From Agrobacterium genomosp. 13 str. CFBP 6927 (lineage in GTDB: Bacteria > Pseudomonadota > Alphaproteobacteria > Rhizobiales > Rhizobiaceae): a stretch of DNA of 33,296 nt. Shown here piece after piece: positions 1 through 10,314 of the stretch (positions within the stretch are counted from its first letter, which is position 1; each line of letters opens with the position of its first letter). A program made the position numbers and the translations under genes. The stretch lies in contig LT009756.1 in NCBI GenBank assembly GCA_900012615.1, forward strand, positions 913,972 through 947,267, written 5' to 3'. Under the pieces are notes generated by a model. It saw only the letters and a program-made list of their open reading frames with translations. It did not search any database and was not told the DNA's origin.

Positions 1-16
1 AGAGACTGCGCGCTTG

Positions 17-93
17 CCCCTCATCCGACCCTTCGGGCCACCTTCTCCCCGGCGGGGAGACGAAACCCGGCCGCACTCGCCCAGTCCCTGGGC
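17..93. repeat. Rhizobial mosaic palindromic repeat (partial)
   Basis: GC-rich intergenic element. Positions 17-41 are repeated exactly at 33224-33248 at the other end of the window. Positions 44-50 and 54-60 form a TCTCCCC/GGGGAGA hairpin, and 79-84 with 88-93 form GCCCAG/CTGGGC. This resembles the RIME-type intergenic mosaic elements known from rhizobia; the exact family name is from memory. The end of whatever gene lies upstream is outside the window. Confidence 0.7.
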
Positions 94-138
94 GCTCGCT
101 CCGTCTTGAAGCGCAATAGTGCCAGAGACCAGGTCTTC

Positions 139-144
139 GGAGGA
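139..144 (+). promoter_or_regulatory. Ribosome binding site deciding the response-regulator start
   Basis: GGAGGA lies 6 nt before the ATG at 151, a near-consensus Shine-Dalgarno. The ATG at 232, where the conserved receiver domain begins, has only a GAGGG about 16 nt upstream, which is too far. The sequence therefore favours translation from 151 although family length favours 232. Confidence 0.6.
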
Positions 145-150
145 AACCTC

Positions 151-909
151 ATGGAAAACAAGGTTCAGGAAATGTCTGTCGCATCTCTTTCCGGTTGTGC
201 GGAAAAGGGCGAGGGCGCTATTGTCCCGCACATGAAGATTCTTGTCATTGAAGACGACCTCGAGGCTGCGGCCTATATGACCAAGGCGTTCCGCGAAGCC
301 GGGATCGTGGCCGATCACGCCAGCGACGGTGAGAGCGGCCTGTTCATGGGCTGCGAGAACGCTTACGACGTGATGGTGATCGACCGCATGTTGCCGCGCC
401 GCGACGGGCTTTCCGTCATCAGCGAGCTGCGTCGCCGCGGCATCGAGACGCCGGTTCTGATCCTTTCCGCGCTGGGGCAGGTGGATGACCGCGTCACCGG
501 CCTGCGCGCCGGCGGCGACGATTATCTGCCGAAGCCCTATGCCTTTTCCGAACTGCTCGCCCGCATCGAGGTGCTTGGCCGCCGCAAGGGCAAGCCCGAG
601 CAGGACATGGTCTACCGCGTCGGCGATCTTGAGCTTGACCGGCTGTCGCATGATGTCCGCCGGGGCGGCAAGGAAATCCTGCTGCAGCCGCGTGAATTCC
701 GCCTGCTGGAATATCTGATGAAGAATGCCGGCCAGGTGGTGACCCGCACCATGCTTCTCGAAAATGTCTGGGACTATCATTTCGACCCGCAGACCAATGT
801 CATCGACGTGCATGTCTCCCGCCTGCGCTCGAAGATCGAGAAGGACTTCGAGAAGCCGCTTCTGAAGACCATTCGCGGCGCCGGTTACATGATGAAGGAC
901 GAGGGCTGA
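151..909 (+). CDS. OmpR/PhoB-family response regulator
   Basis: DNA-binding response regulator, partner of the kinase encoded immediately downstream. Counting from the Met at 232, the receiver domain shows the acidic pair in MKILVIEDD, the phospho-acceptor Asp51 (VIDRMLP), Ser79 and the conserved Lys101 (LPKPYAF). A C-terminal winged helix follows (about residues 130-222), with LLQPREFRLLEYLM and the C-terminal TIRGAGYMM signature. From 232 the protein is 225 aa, the usual family length. From 151, which has the better ribosome binding site, it gains 27 residues without recognisable motif. The stop at 907-909 abuts the kinase start, indicating one operon and probably translational coupling. 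The signal sensed is unknown. Confidence 0.93.
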   Translation: MENKVQEMSVASLSGCAEKGEGAIVPHMKILVIEDDLEAAAYMTKAFREAGIVADHASDGESGLFMGCENAYDVMVIDRMLPRRDGLSVISELRRRGIETPVLILSALGQVDDRVTGLRAGGDDYLPKPYAFSELLARIEVLGRRKGKPEQDMVYRVGDLELDRLSHDVRRGGKEILLQPREFRLLEYLMKNAGQVVTRTMLLENVWDYHFDPQTNVIDVHVSRLRSKIEKDFEKPLLKTIRGAGYMMKDEG

Positions 910-2328
910 TTGGCGAAAATGGCCCGCCTCAGAATAGTGTTCCGGTCGACAGCGGTGCGCCTTTCGGCGCTCTATATCCTGCTGTTTGCGCTCTGCGCCG
1001 CCTTCCTGGTCTTTTATGTCACCGCCCTTTCCGAACGGCTGCTGAACCAGCAGACGCGCGATGCCGTCTTGCAGGAAGTCTCGGATGTGCAGCGCATCTA
1101 TAGTCGCGGCGGCATCAACCCGCTGCTGAGGATGATGGAGCGCCGTGCCCGCCAGCCGGGGGCAAGCCTTTACGTCATCGCCGGGCCGAATGGCGAAATC
1201 CTTGCCGGCAACGTCGCCTCCGTGCAGCCGGGCGTCTTCGACAAGGAGGGCTGGACTGGCTTTCCTTTCCGTTACGAGCGTTATTCCGAAAGCGGCGACA
1301 GCGTCCAGCACCTGGCAACGGCCAATATCTTTCTGCTGGATAACGGGTTGCGCATCCTGATCGGCCGCGACCTTGGCGAACCGACCAAGTTCCGGGCGCT
1401 GGTGCGCAACGCGCTGATGGTGGCGCTGGCCATCATGGGCGGCGGCGCGCTGCTCATCTGGTTCGGCATCGGCCGCAATGCGCTGAAACGTATCGACCGC
1501 ATGTCGGCGGCAACCAAGAAGATCATGGCGGGCGATCTATCCCAACGCCTGCCGCAGGGCCGTTCCGGCGACGAGTTCGACCGGCTTTCCGGTTCTCTCA
1601 ACGCCATGCTCGGCCGTATCGAGAAACTGAATGAGGGTCTGCGGCAGGTCTCCGATAATATCGCCCACGACCTCAAGACACCGCTGACGCGGCTGCGCAA
1701 CAAGGCGGCCGCAGCACTTGACGACGATGACGAAAGCAGACGGCGTGCCGCACTTGAGGGCATCATTGCCGAATCCGACCAGCTCATTCGTACCTTCAAC
1801 GCGCTGTTGATGATTTCCCGCGTCGAGGCCGGCTCGATTGCCGCTGAAATGACCGATGTGGACATGTCGGCAATCGCCGCCGACAGCGCCGAGCTTTACG
1901 AGCCGGTGGCCGAGGATGCCGGGCTTGTGCTTGAGGCCGAAATCGAGCCTGGCCTGTCCGTAAAGGGCAATCGAGAGCTGATTGGACAGGCGCTGTCAAA
2001 CCTCATCGACAATGCCATGAAATATGCCTGTGAGGGCGAAGGTGACAAGAAACTCGTCGTTCGCCTTGTGACGGAGCCGGAAGCCATCGTGCTTTCCGTT
2101 GCGGACCATGGCCCCGGCATCCCCGCCGACAAGCGCGGCGAGGTGCTGAAACGCTTCGTGCGGCTGGACGAAAGCCGCTCCAAACCCGGCACGGGACTTG
2201 GCCTGTCTCTGGTAGAGGCCGTGATGGAACTGCATGGCGGATCGCTCGTGCTTTCAGACACGGACGCCTCGAATGCGGCCTGCCCGGGATTGACCGTTTC
2301 GATGGTGTTTCCCCTTCCCAAGCCGTAG
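910..2328 (+). CDS. Two-component sensor histidine kinase (HAMP, HisKA, HATPase_c)
   Basis: Inner-membrane sensor kinase of 472 aa. TM1 spans about residues 17-40 and TM2 about 168-188, flanking a periplasmic sensor region of about 125 residues. A HAMP linker follows (about 189-242), then a HisKA domain with phospho-acceptor His253 in IAHDLKTPLTRLR, and a HATPase_c domain with N-box Asn368 (LIDNAMKYA), G1 DHGPGIP (from 399) and G2 GTGLGLS (from 427). All catalytic motifs look intact. The first codon is a TTG directly after the regulator stop with GAGGG 4 nt upstream; an in-frame ATG at 919 is a close alternative. It presumably phosphorylates the upstream regulator. The periplasmic ligand is not evident. 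Confidence 0.93.
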   Translation: MAKMARLRIVFRSTAVRLSALYILLFALCAAFLVFYVTALSERLLNQQTRDAVLQEVSDVQRIYSRGGINPLLRMMERRARQPGASLYVIAGPNGEILAGNVASVQPGVFDKEGWTGFPFRYERYSESGDSVQHLATANIFLLDNGLRILIGRDLGEPTKFRALVRNALMVALAIMGGGALLIWFGIGRNALKRIDRMSAATKKIMAGDLSQRLPQGRSGDEFDRLSGSLNAMLGRIEKLNEGLRQVSDNIAHDLKTPLTRLRNKAAAALDDDDESRRRAALEGIIAESDQLIRTFNALLMISRVEAGSIAAEMTDVDMSAIAADSAELYEPVAEDAGLVLEAEIEPGLSVKGNRELIGQALSNLIDNAMKYACEGEGDKKLVVRLVTEPEAIVLSVADHGPGIPADKRGEVLKRFVRLDESRSKPGTGLGLSLVEAVMELHGGSLVLSDTDASNAACPGLTVSMVFPLPKP

Positions 2329-2395
2329 ACTGTGCCGTCTGGCGAGATTATCGCAGGCGAGATCGCTTCGTGATCGACAAAAGGACCTGCGACGG

Positions 2396-2821
2396 ATGGC
2401 AAGCACATCTCCCTCGACCGGTGACCGACACCACCCGATCATTCTGTTCGATGCCGAATGCGTGCTGTGTTCCGTGAATGCGCAATTCGTGCTGCGGCAT
2501 GACGCGGTCGGATATTTCCGGCTGGCATCCATGCAGGGAGACGTCGGTGCGGAAATCTACCGGCGACATGGCATGGACCCGAAAAACCCGGCCAGTCTGC
2601 TCGTCGTGGAAGGCGAAAGCGTGCGACAGGACAGCGACGCTATTTTGAGCATCTATGAGGCGCTTGGCTTGCCGTGGCGGCTGCTCGCCGTCCTACGCAT
2701 CATTCCCGCATTTTTGCGCGATCCCGTTTATCGTTTTGCCGCGCGCAATCGCTACCGTTGGTTCGGAAAACGCGAGCAATGCTGGGTCGCGCCGCCGGAA
2801 TACAGGGACAGGATCCTCTGA
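2396..2821 (+). CDS. DCC-family thiol-disulfide oxidoreductase (DUF393/YuxK-like)
   Basis: Small 141-aa cytoplasmic protein. The family signature DxxCxxC is present as Asp19, Cys22 and Cys25 in FDAECVLC, followed by the usual FVLRHD helix and a tail with FAARNRYRWFGKRE. Family members have a thioredoxin-like fold and a predicted redox-active cysteine pair; substrates are generally unknown. The start has AAGGA about 11 nt upstream. It lies 67 nt after the kinase gene on the same strand, so it could be co-transcribed, but nothing links its function to that system. It converges with the MipA-type gene. Confidence 0.88.
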   Translation: MASTSPSTGDRHHPIILFDAECVLCSVNAQFVLRHDAVGYFRLASMQGDVGAEIYRRHGMDPKNPASLLVVEGESVRQDSDAILSIYEALGLPWRLLAVLRIIPAFLRDPVYRFAARNRYRWFGKREQCWVAPPEYRDRIL

Positions 2822-2924
2822 GCACAACGAGGCTTGTCCGCCCGCTGCATGCGTTAATCTCCATGCAGTGAAGATGCGCGACTGACTTCGGCCGCGCACC
2901 CTCTCTCAGTTGGGATGCTCCGGA

Positions 2925-3788
2925 TCAGAAGGTGTAGGCGACGCCCAGCATGGCGAACGGCTGGATGTCTTTTTTCGACAGGGGACTGTCCTTGGCATCG
3001 CCCAGCAGGAAGCCGACACCGCCGGTGCCGGTGATCGACCAGTTCTCGGTCATAAGATACGTGACGGAGGCGCTGGCGTCGATGCGCTTGAAGCCTGCCT
3101 TGGCGTCGTAGCGGCGCAGGCCCGACCGGGCGGACTGGGCCGAGGTGACGCCGAAATAGGATTTCATGTGCTTGTCATCCGCCCAGGTGGCGGAAAGGTC
3201 CGCGCCGAGGATGAACTGGTCGACCTTGTGCGAAACGCTGGCACCGACGGTTGCCGTCAGGCCTTCGCTGCCGTTGATGGTCTTGTCCACCTTCGCATAG
3301 ACTTCGAAGGGATCGATGCCATAGGCAATGACGCCGCCGACCACGCCGCCCGCCTTGATGTCACCCATTCCGCGCAGGTTTTTCTTGTCGTCCTTTTCCT
3401 TGCGCCCGGCTTCCCATCCGCCCTTCACACCCAGTCTGAAGCCGTTGTGGTTCAGCAGGTTGACGGTAACGCCGCTGAAATCGATGCTGAGCGTGTCTCC
3501 ATACTGGACGGACACCAGCGGAACCGCACCCGCTTCCAGCTTGTCCGAGCCCTCATATTTGGGAGCGTAGGCAGCACCCACGCCAAGCGTGATCTTCCAC
3601 TCGCTGGAACTGCTGTAGCGGGCATTGTCGAAATTGCCCTGCGGTTCGGCGAACCTGTCGGATTTGCCGATATCGGCAGCGAAGACGGGCGTAGAGACGG
3701 CCTGCGCCAGGGGCAGCGTGCCCAGGCACAAGGCCATCGCACGCAGGTTCTTTTGCCATTTCACTGTAAAAATCTGTTTCATGATCAT
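2925..3788 (-). CDS. MipA/OmpV family outer membrane protein
   Basis: Predicted outer membrane beta-barrel of about 287 aa. It has a Sec signal peptide with hydrophobic core MALCLGTLPLAQAV and cleavage site after VFA, about residue 35 counted from the Met at 3782. The mature protein has alternating amphipathic strands, the family-like ITLGVGAAYAPKYEGSDK near its start, and a C-terminal strand ending in aromatic Phe (GVAYTF), as expected for BAM-dependent insertion. Two in-frame ATGs, at 3788 and 3782, compete; either gives an intact signal peptide, whereas extending further upstream would bury it. Family members include V. cholerae OmpV and MipA, a murein-synthesis scaffold. A scaffold role here is not shown. 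Flanked by genes on the other strand, so monocistronic. Confidence 0.85.
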   Translation of the reverse strand: MIMKQIFTVKWQKNLRAMALCLGTLPLAQAVSTPVFAADIGKSDRFAEPQGNFDNARYSSSSEWKITLGVGAAYAPKYEGSDKLEAGAVPLVSVQYGDTLSIDFSGVTVNLLNHNGFRLGVKGGWEAGRKEKDDKKNLRGMGDIKAGGVVGGVIAYGIDPFEVYAKVDKTINGSEGLTATVGASVSHKVDQFILGADLSATWADDKHMKSYFGVTSAQSARSGLRRYDAKAGFKRIDASASVTYLMTENWSITGTGGVGFLLGDAKDSPLSKKDIQPFAMLGVAYTF

Positions 3789-4104
3789 ATCCGTTGCAGC
3801 ATCAAGCCTTGCAAAACCTGGGAGTCGGGTTTCGTTGAGGAGGACGCTACGCGGGCACAATTGCGGAGACATTACGCGAGATTGCCGGCTACGACTGAAA
3901 TGGCGCTTCCGCATGCCGGGACCTGGAAAAGATCGGTAAAAACGGTTTTCCTGATCGCAAAGCGCCCCGCATTTGTTACAACGCGGGGTGTATGCGCCCG
4001 AAAGCTTCGACAATCGCGGCGGCAGGACGATTTTTCGGCGAGCGATCCCTCCCGAAAATCAGGCAGCGTCGAAGCGCAGGGCGCCCGGGAGAGGGAGAGA
4101 GACT
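3789..4104. other. Intergenic region between divergent mipA-like gene and glnE
   Basis: About 316 bases that should hold promoters for both divergent genes. The glnE frame stays open back to an ATG at 3973, but the extra 44 codons show no conserved domain and the ribosome binding site supports 4105. The clearest signal is GAGGGAG at 4091-4097, 7 nt before the glnE GTG. I see no convincing promoter or RNA structure in the remainder. Confidence 0.5.
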
Positions 4105-7074
4105 GTGACGAAACGGGAAACCGCTGAAAGGCGGCTGAGCGAGGTTCTGCCGGGCGTTATCCGCCCCTATACGCAGACGGAACTGAAATCCGTTCTCTCG
4201 ACGCTCAAGGATATCGCCAAGGCCGAACCGACGGTGGCGGCGCTGCTCGCCGCCGAAAGCCCGCTGAAGGATTTCATCGCTACGGCTTTCACGCTCTCGC
4301 CCTATCTGCGCGACATGGCGGCGGCGGATGAGGGGCTGCTGACGCTTGCGATTTCAAAGCCGCTCACGCCGCTGCTTGCCGATCTCGTCCGTGAAGCGCG
4401 CGATTGCTGGAGGCCGGGCGAAGAGGGTGGCGTGCCCGTGGAAAACGAGGTGATGTCACGGCTGAGGGTCGCCAAGCGGCGGCTCTCCTTCGTTGCGGCG
4501 CTTGCCGATCTGGCGCGCATCTTCACCGCCCGCGATACAACACGCTGGCTGAGCGACATGGCGGATGCATCGCTTTCCGCCGCTATAGACCACCTGCTGC
4601 TGGCCGCCCATGAGAGCGGCAAGCTCAAACTGAAGAACGTGGCCGCGCCAAGCGAGGGTTCCGGCCTGATCGTGCTCGGTATGGGCAAGCTCGGCGCGCG
4701 CGAACTGAACTATTCTTCCGATATCGACGCCGTGGTGTTCTTCGAACCCTCAGCCGGCATCATGGACGATCCCTATGATGCGACGGAGAATTTCGGCCGC
4801 ATGATGCGCCGTCTCGTGCGCATCATGCAGGAGCGCACGGCCGATGGTTACGTTTTCCGCACCGATCTGCGGCTGCGGCCAGACCCCGGCTCGACGCCAC
4901 TCGCCATTCCCGTGGAGGCGGCGCTGCTTTATTACGAGGGCAGGGGCCAGAACTGGGAACGCGCCGCCTATATCAAGGCGCGGCCGGTGGCGGGCGACAT
5001 CAAGGCGGGCGAAAACTTTCTGCGCGAGTTGACGCCCTTCATCTTCCGCAAATATCTCGATTACGCGGCGATTGCCGATATTCACTCCATCAAGCGGCAG
5101 ATCCACGCCCATAAGGGCCATGGCGCGATTGCGGTGAAGGGCCACAATGTCAAGCTCGGGCGCGGCGGCATCCGCGAGATCGAGTTCTTCGCGCAGACGC
5201 AGCAGCTCATTGCCGGCGGCCGTATGCCGGCGCTTCGGGTGCGCGCAACGCAGGAGGCGCTTGCGGCGCTCACCGAAGCAAAATGGATCGATGCCGAAAC
5301 GCGTGACAGCCTGACAGACGCCTATTGGTTTCTGCGCGAGGTGGAGCACCGCATCCAGATGGTGCGCGACGAGCAGACCCATGTGTTGCCGGACACCGAA
5401 GCCGAATTGAAGCGCATCGCCTTCATGCTCGGTTTTGAGGACACCAAGGCCTTTTCGGAAAAGCTGGAAGAGGTGCTGCGGCTGGTGGAGCGTCGTTATT
5501 CGGCGCTGTTCGAGCAGGAAACGAAGCTTTCCGGTGAGGCCGGCAATCTGGTCTTCACCGGCCAGAAGGACGACCCCGATACGTTAAAGACGCTTTCCAC
5601 CCTTGGTTTTCAGCGGCCGGAGGATATTTCCCGCGTTATCCGCACCTGGCACAATGGCCGTTACCGGGCGACGCAATCGGTGGAGGCGCGCGAGCGGTTG
5701 ACGGAGCTGACGCCGGACCTGCTGCGCGCCTTCGGTGAAAGCAAACGCGCGGATGAGGCGTTGCTGCGTTTCGACAATTTCCTCTCCGGTCTGCCGGCTG
5801 GCATCCAGCTCTTTTCGCTGCTCGGAAACAACCCGGCGCTGCTTGATCTGCTTGTGACGATCATGTCGTCCGCACCGCGCCTTGCCGAAATCATCGCCGC
5901 CCGCCCGCATGTCTTCGACGGCATGCTGGACCCGGCATTGATGAGCGACGTGCCGACGCGCGACTATCTCGCCCACCGCATGGGCAATTTCCTCTCCAAT
6001 GCCCGCCATTACGAGGATATTCTCGACCGTCTGCGCATCTTCGCCGCCGAACAGCGTTTCCTGATCGGCGTTCGGCTGCTGACCGGCGCGATCCGCGGCG
6101 AAGTGGCCGCCCGCGCCTTCACCCATCTTGCCGATCTGGTGATAGAGGCGGCGCTGAATGCAGTTCTTTCGGAAATGGAAGCGGCGCATGGGCTTTATCC
6201 CGGCGGGCGCGTGGCTGTCATGGGCATGGGCAAGCTCGGCTCTTTTGAGCTGACGGCCGGTTCGGATGTCGATCTCATCCTGCTTTACGATTATGACGAT
6301 GCCGCCCATGAATCGACCGGCGCAAAGCCGCTCGATGTTGTGCGTTATTTCACCCGTGTCACGCAAAGGCTGATTGCCGCGCTGTCGGCCCCGACGGCGG
6401 AAGGCGTGCTTTACGAGGTGGACATGCGGCTTCGCCCCTCCGGCAACAAGGGCCCGGTGGCGACCCGCATTTCCGCCTTCGAGAAATACCAGCGCGAGGA
6501 AGCCTGGACCTGGGAGCATATGGCGCTCTCCCGCGCCCGCCTGATCTGCGGCGATGCCTCGCTGATGGAAGATGCGCGGCGCATCATCGCCTCCATCCTT
6601 TCCCAGAAACGTGACGTGGCCAAGGTCTCCGCCGATGTGCTGGAGATGCGCAGCCTGATCGAGCAGGAAAAGCCGCCGGAAAACAACTGGGATTTCAAGC
6701 TCATCAATGGCGGATTGATCGACCTCGAATTCATCGCCCAATATCTGGCGCTGGTGGGGCCGGTGAAGGGGCTTGCCGCGCATGAACCGGGGCGCAACAC
6801 GGCCGAGGCGCTGCAGGCGCTCGCTGCCCCTGTCATGGAGCCGCAGGCCTTTGATGATTGCATGGCGGCGATGGCGCTCTACACCGAAATCTCGCAGATC
6901 GTGCGGCTATGCATCGACGGCGCCTTCAACCCGAAGGAAGCGCCGGCGGGCCTCACCGATCTCGTTTGCCGGGCGGGGGACTGCCCTGACATTCCCACAC
7001 TGGAGGGAGAGGTGAAGCGGCTGGCGAAGGCGGTGCGCAAGGCGTTTGTGGGGACGGTGAAGAATGGTGGGTGA
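4105..7074 (+). CDS. glnE: Bifunctional glutamine-synthetase adenylyltransferase/deadenylylase GlnE
   Basis: Adenylylates and deadenylylates glutamine synthetase in response to PII and glutamine, central to nitrogen control. The GTG start preceded by GAGGGAG gives 989 aa, typical of rhizobial GlnE. Two nucleotidyltransferase domains are visible. The N-terminal (deadenylylase) one has GMGKLG from residue 192 and acidic pair SDID (Asp206, Asp208). The C-terminal (adenylylase) one has GMGKLG from 707 and SDVD (Asp721, Asp723), followed by DMRLRPSGNKG. The first is followed by the helical GlnD/PII-UTase-like region with GRGGIREIEFFAQ and VRDEQTHVLP. All metal-binding Asp residues are present, so both activities should be retained. 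It converges on the PleC-like gene across a perfect inverted repeat. Confidence 0.97.
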   Translation: MTKRETAERRLSEVLPGVIRPYTQTELKSVLSTLKDIAKAEPTVAALLAAESPLKDFIATAFTLSPYLRDMAAADEGLLTLAISKPLTPLLADLVREARDCWRPGEEGGVPVENEVMSRLRVAKRRLSFVAALADLARIFTARDTTRWLSDMADASLSAAIDHLLLAAHESGKLKLKNVAAPSEGSGLIVLGMGKLGARELNYSSDIDAVVFFEPSAGIMDDPYDATENFGRMMRRLVRIMQERTADGYVFRTDLRLRPDPGSTPLAIPVEAALLYYEGRGQNWERAAYIKARPVAGDIKAGENFLRELTPFIFRKYLDYAAIADIHSIKRQIHAHKGHGAIAVKGHNVKLGRGGIREIEFFAQTQQLIAGGRMPALRVRATQEALAALTEAKWIDAETRDSLTDAYWFLREVEHRIQMVRDEQTHVLPDTEAELKRIAFMLGFEDTKAFSEKLEEVLRLVERRYSALFEQETKLSGEAGNLVFTGQKDDPDTLKTLSTLGFQRPEDISRVIRTWHNGRYRATQSVEARERLTELTPDLLRAFGESKRADEALLRFDNFLSGLPAGIQLFSLLGNNPALLDLLVTIMSSAPRLAEIIAARPHVFDGMLDPALMSDVPTRDYLAHRMGNFLSNARHYEDILDRLRIFAAEQRFLIGVRLLTGAIRGEVAARAFTHLADLVIEAALNAVLSEMEAAHGLYPGGRVAVMGMGKLGSFELTAGSDVDLILLYDYDDAAHESTGAKPLDVVRYFTRVTQRLIAALSAPTAEGVLYEVDMRLRPSGNKGPVATRISAFEKYQREEAWTWEHMALSRARLICGDASLMEDARRIIASILSQKRDVAKVSADVLEMRSLIEQEKPPENNWDFKLINGGLIDLEFIAQYLALVGPVKGLAAHEPGRNTAEALQALAAPVMEPQAFDDCMAAMALYTEISQIVRLCIDGAFNPKEAPAGLTDLVCRAGDCPDIPTLEGEVKRLAKAVRKAFVGTVKNGG

Positions 7075-7080
7075 GGCTCC

Positions 7081-7232
7081 CCCCCCTCTGCCCTGCCGGG
7101 CATCTCCCCCTCAAGGGGGGAGATCGATATGCGGCACTCTTCACCCCATCTCTAACGTTGCGAATGAGCGAGCGTTAGCTCCCACCTGATCTCCCCCCTT
7201 GAGGGGGAGATGCCCGGCAGGGCAGAGGGGGG
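7081..7232. repeat. Perfect 44-bp inverted repeat element between glnE and pleC
   Basis: Positions 7081-7124 and 7189-7232 are exact reverse complements over all 44 bases, separated by 64 bases. Each arm contains its own small palindrome (CTCCCC-CTCAA-GGGGAG type), and the spacer holds an imperfect CTAACG/CGTTAG pair. It begins 6 bases after the glnE stop and ends 55 bases before the pleC stop, so a transcript from either side would form a very long hairpin. It has no coding capacity. It resembles rhizobial RIME-like or MITE-like elements. Confidence 0.9.
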
Positions 7233-7287
7233 TATCGCGCACTCAAGCTTTACATATTGCAGGAAAGTCAGCGCACCCGACGCCACC

Positions 7288-9624
<2,337 letters not shown>

Positions 9625-9650
9625 TGTCCCGCCTTCAAGATGTCCCCAGT

Positions 9651-9699
9651 GATTCGAAGCGCCGCCGCTCGAATATGGCTAGTGAATCAAATGCGATTC
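9651..9699. promoter_or_regulatory. Cluster of three GANTC (CcrM) methylation sites
   Basis: GATTC at 9651-9655, GAATC at 9684-9688 and GATTC at 9695-9699 lie between the CtrA box and the pleC start. GANTC occurs by chance about once per 256 bp, so three in 49 bp is dense. In alphaproteobacteria CcrM methylates GANTC late in the cell cycle and the methylation state modulates some promoters. The last two also form an inverted repeat with a 6-base spacer. Confidence 0.5.
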
Positions 9700-9719
9700 G
9701 CCGTGTCCAGAGGCAAAAG

Positions 9720-9735
9720 TTAAAAGAATTTTAAC
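9720..9735 (-). promoter_or_regulatory. Putative CtrA binding box upstream of pleC
   Basis: TTAA-N7-TTAAC, matching the full CtrA consensus. The flanking G at 9719 makes it symmetric, so TTAA-N7-TTAAC is read on both strands. It lies about 96 bp upstream of the pleC ATG in an otherwise GC-rich region. CtrA control of cell-cycle genes is established in Caulobacter and rhizobia; binding here is inferred. Confidence 0.6.
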
Positions 9736-9861
9736 CCCTTGAACCGACTCCGTATTTTTTCGGGACGGTCTGTTTCCGCTCTGTCGAAGGCGGGAATTAT
9801 GAACGAAATCAGTGAGCCGGCAATCTGATCCGGTCTTTGCAGAACGCCGCTGGAACAGGCG

Positions 9862-10182
9862 TCAGGCTGCGTCGAAGGCCTCGAGAGCCGGGCCAAGTGC
9901 GCTGATCACGCCATTGCCCGCCGCGGGAAGACCGGTCAGCACCGCGCTGATGATATCGTCGCGGCTTGCGCCCCGCAACTTGGCTTCCATCACGTGAAAG
10001 GCGAGGCCGCTATCCAGACGCAGGGCGGCAAGAATGCCGATATAGATCAGGCTCTGCGTTTTCACATCGAGCGTGGACGCCGCCCCTAGACCCTGCACGG
10101 CCTGAAACCATGCCGCCTTGTGGGCCGGAGCATCGGTCATGAAGCGCTGAAACGAAGCGCTGGTCTTGGACATGTCCGTCAT
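9862..10182 (-). CDS. Carboxymuconolactone decarboxylase-fold protein lacking catalytic cysteines
   Basis: 106-aa helical protein with the CMD/AhpD-like core: SLIYIGILAALRLDSG, then FHVMEAKLRGASRDDIISAVL with His63. In AhpD-type members this stretch carries CxxCxxxH. Here the two Cys positions are Leu and Gly and the whole protein has no cysteine, so peroxidase chemistry of the AhpD kind is not possible. The start at 10182 is supported by AAAGGAA 6 nt upstream; extending upstream adds 21 residues without homology. It lies downstream of pepN on the same strand, across a long hairpin. Function unassigned beyond fold. Confidence 0.8.
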   Translation of the reverse strand: MTDMSKTSASFQRFMTDAPAHKAAWFQAVQGLGAASTLDVKTQSLIYIGILAALRLDSGLAFHVMEAKLRGASRDDIISAVLTGLPAAGNGVISALGPALEAFDAA

Positions 10183-10243
10183 CTGAAATTCCTTTCCGGT
10201 CTCTTCAGCCGTTCCCGGCCTCCCGCGAACCATCATGTCGCGC

Positions 10244-10290
10244 AATGCAATACGCCGCCTTGATGGTGATCAAGACGGCGTATCGGCATT
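10244..10290. repeat. Long hairpin between pepN and the CMD-fold gene
   Basis: Arms 10250-10264 and 10269-10283 pair over 15 positions with one mismatch around a GGTG loop. After a short internal bulge, AATGC (10244-10248) and GCATT (10286-10290) extend the stem to about 20 bp. No T-run follows on either strand, so it is not a standard intrinsic terminator. It could stabilise the pepN transcript 3' end or attenuate read-through. Confidence 0.75.
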
Positions 10291-10314
10291 GTCCGGAGTG
10301 TTGGCGTGGGGAGG

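Noticed and set aside
2845..2868. CTGCATG/CATGCAG inverted repeat between the DCC and MipA-like genes as a terminator
   Set aside because: Only seven pairs, a 10-base loop and no T-run on either strand.
2910..4127. A 405-codon plus-strand frame opposite the MipA-like gene
   Set aside because: The minus strand has a signal peptide, beta-barrel pattern and terminal Phe; the plus frame has none of these.
5584..6783. A 399-codon minus-strand frame inside glnE
   Set aside because: Lies wholly within glnE, whose two catalytic domains are intact in the plus frame.
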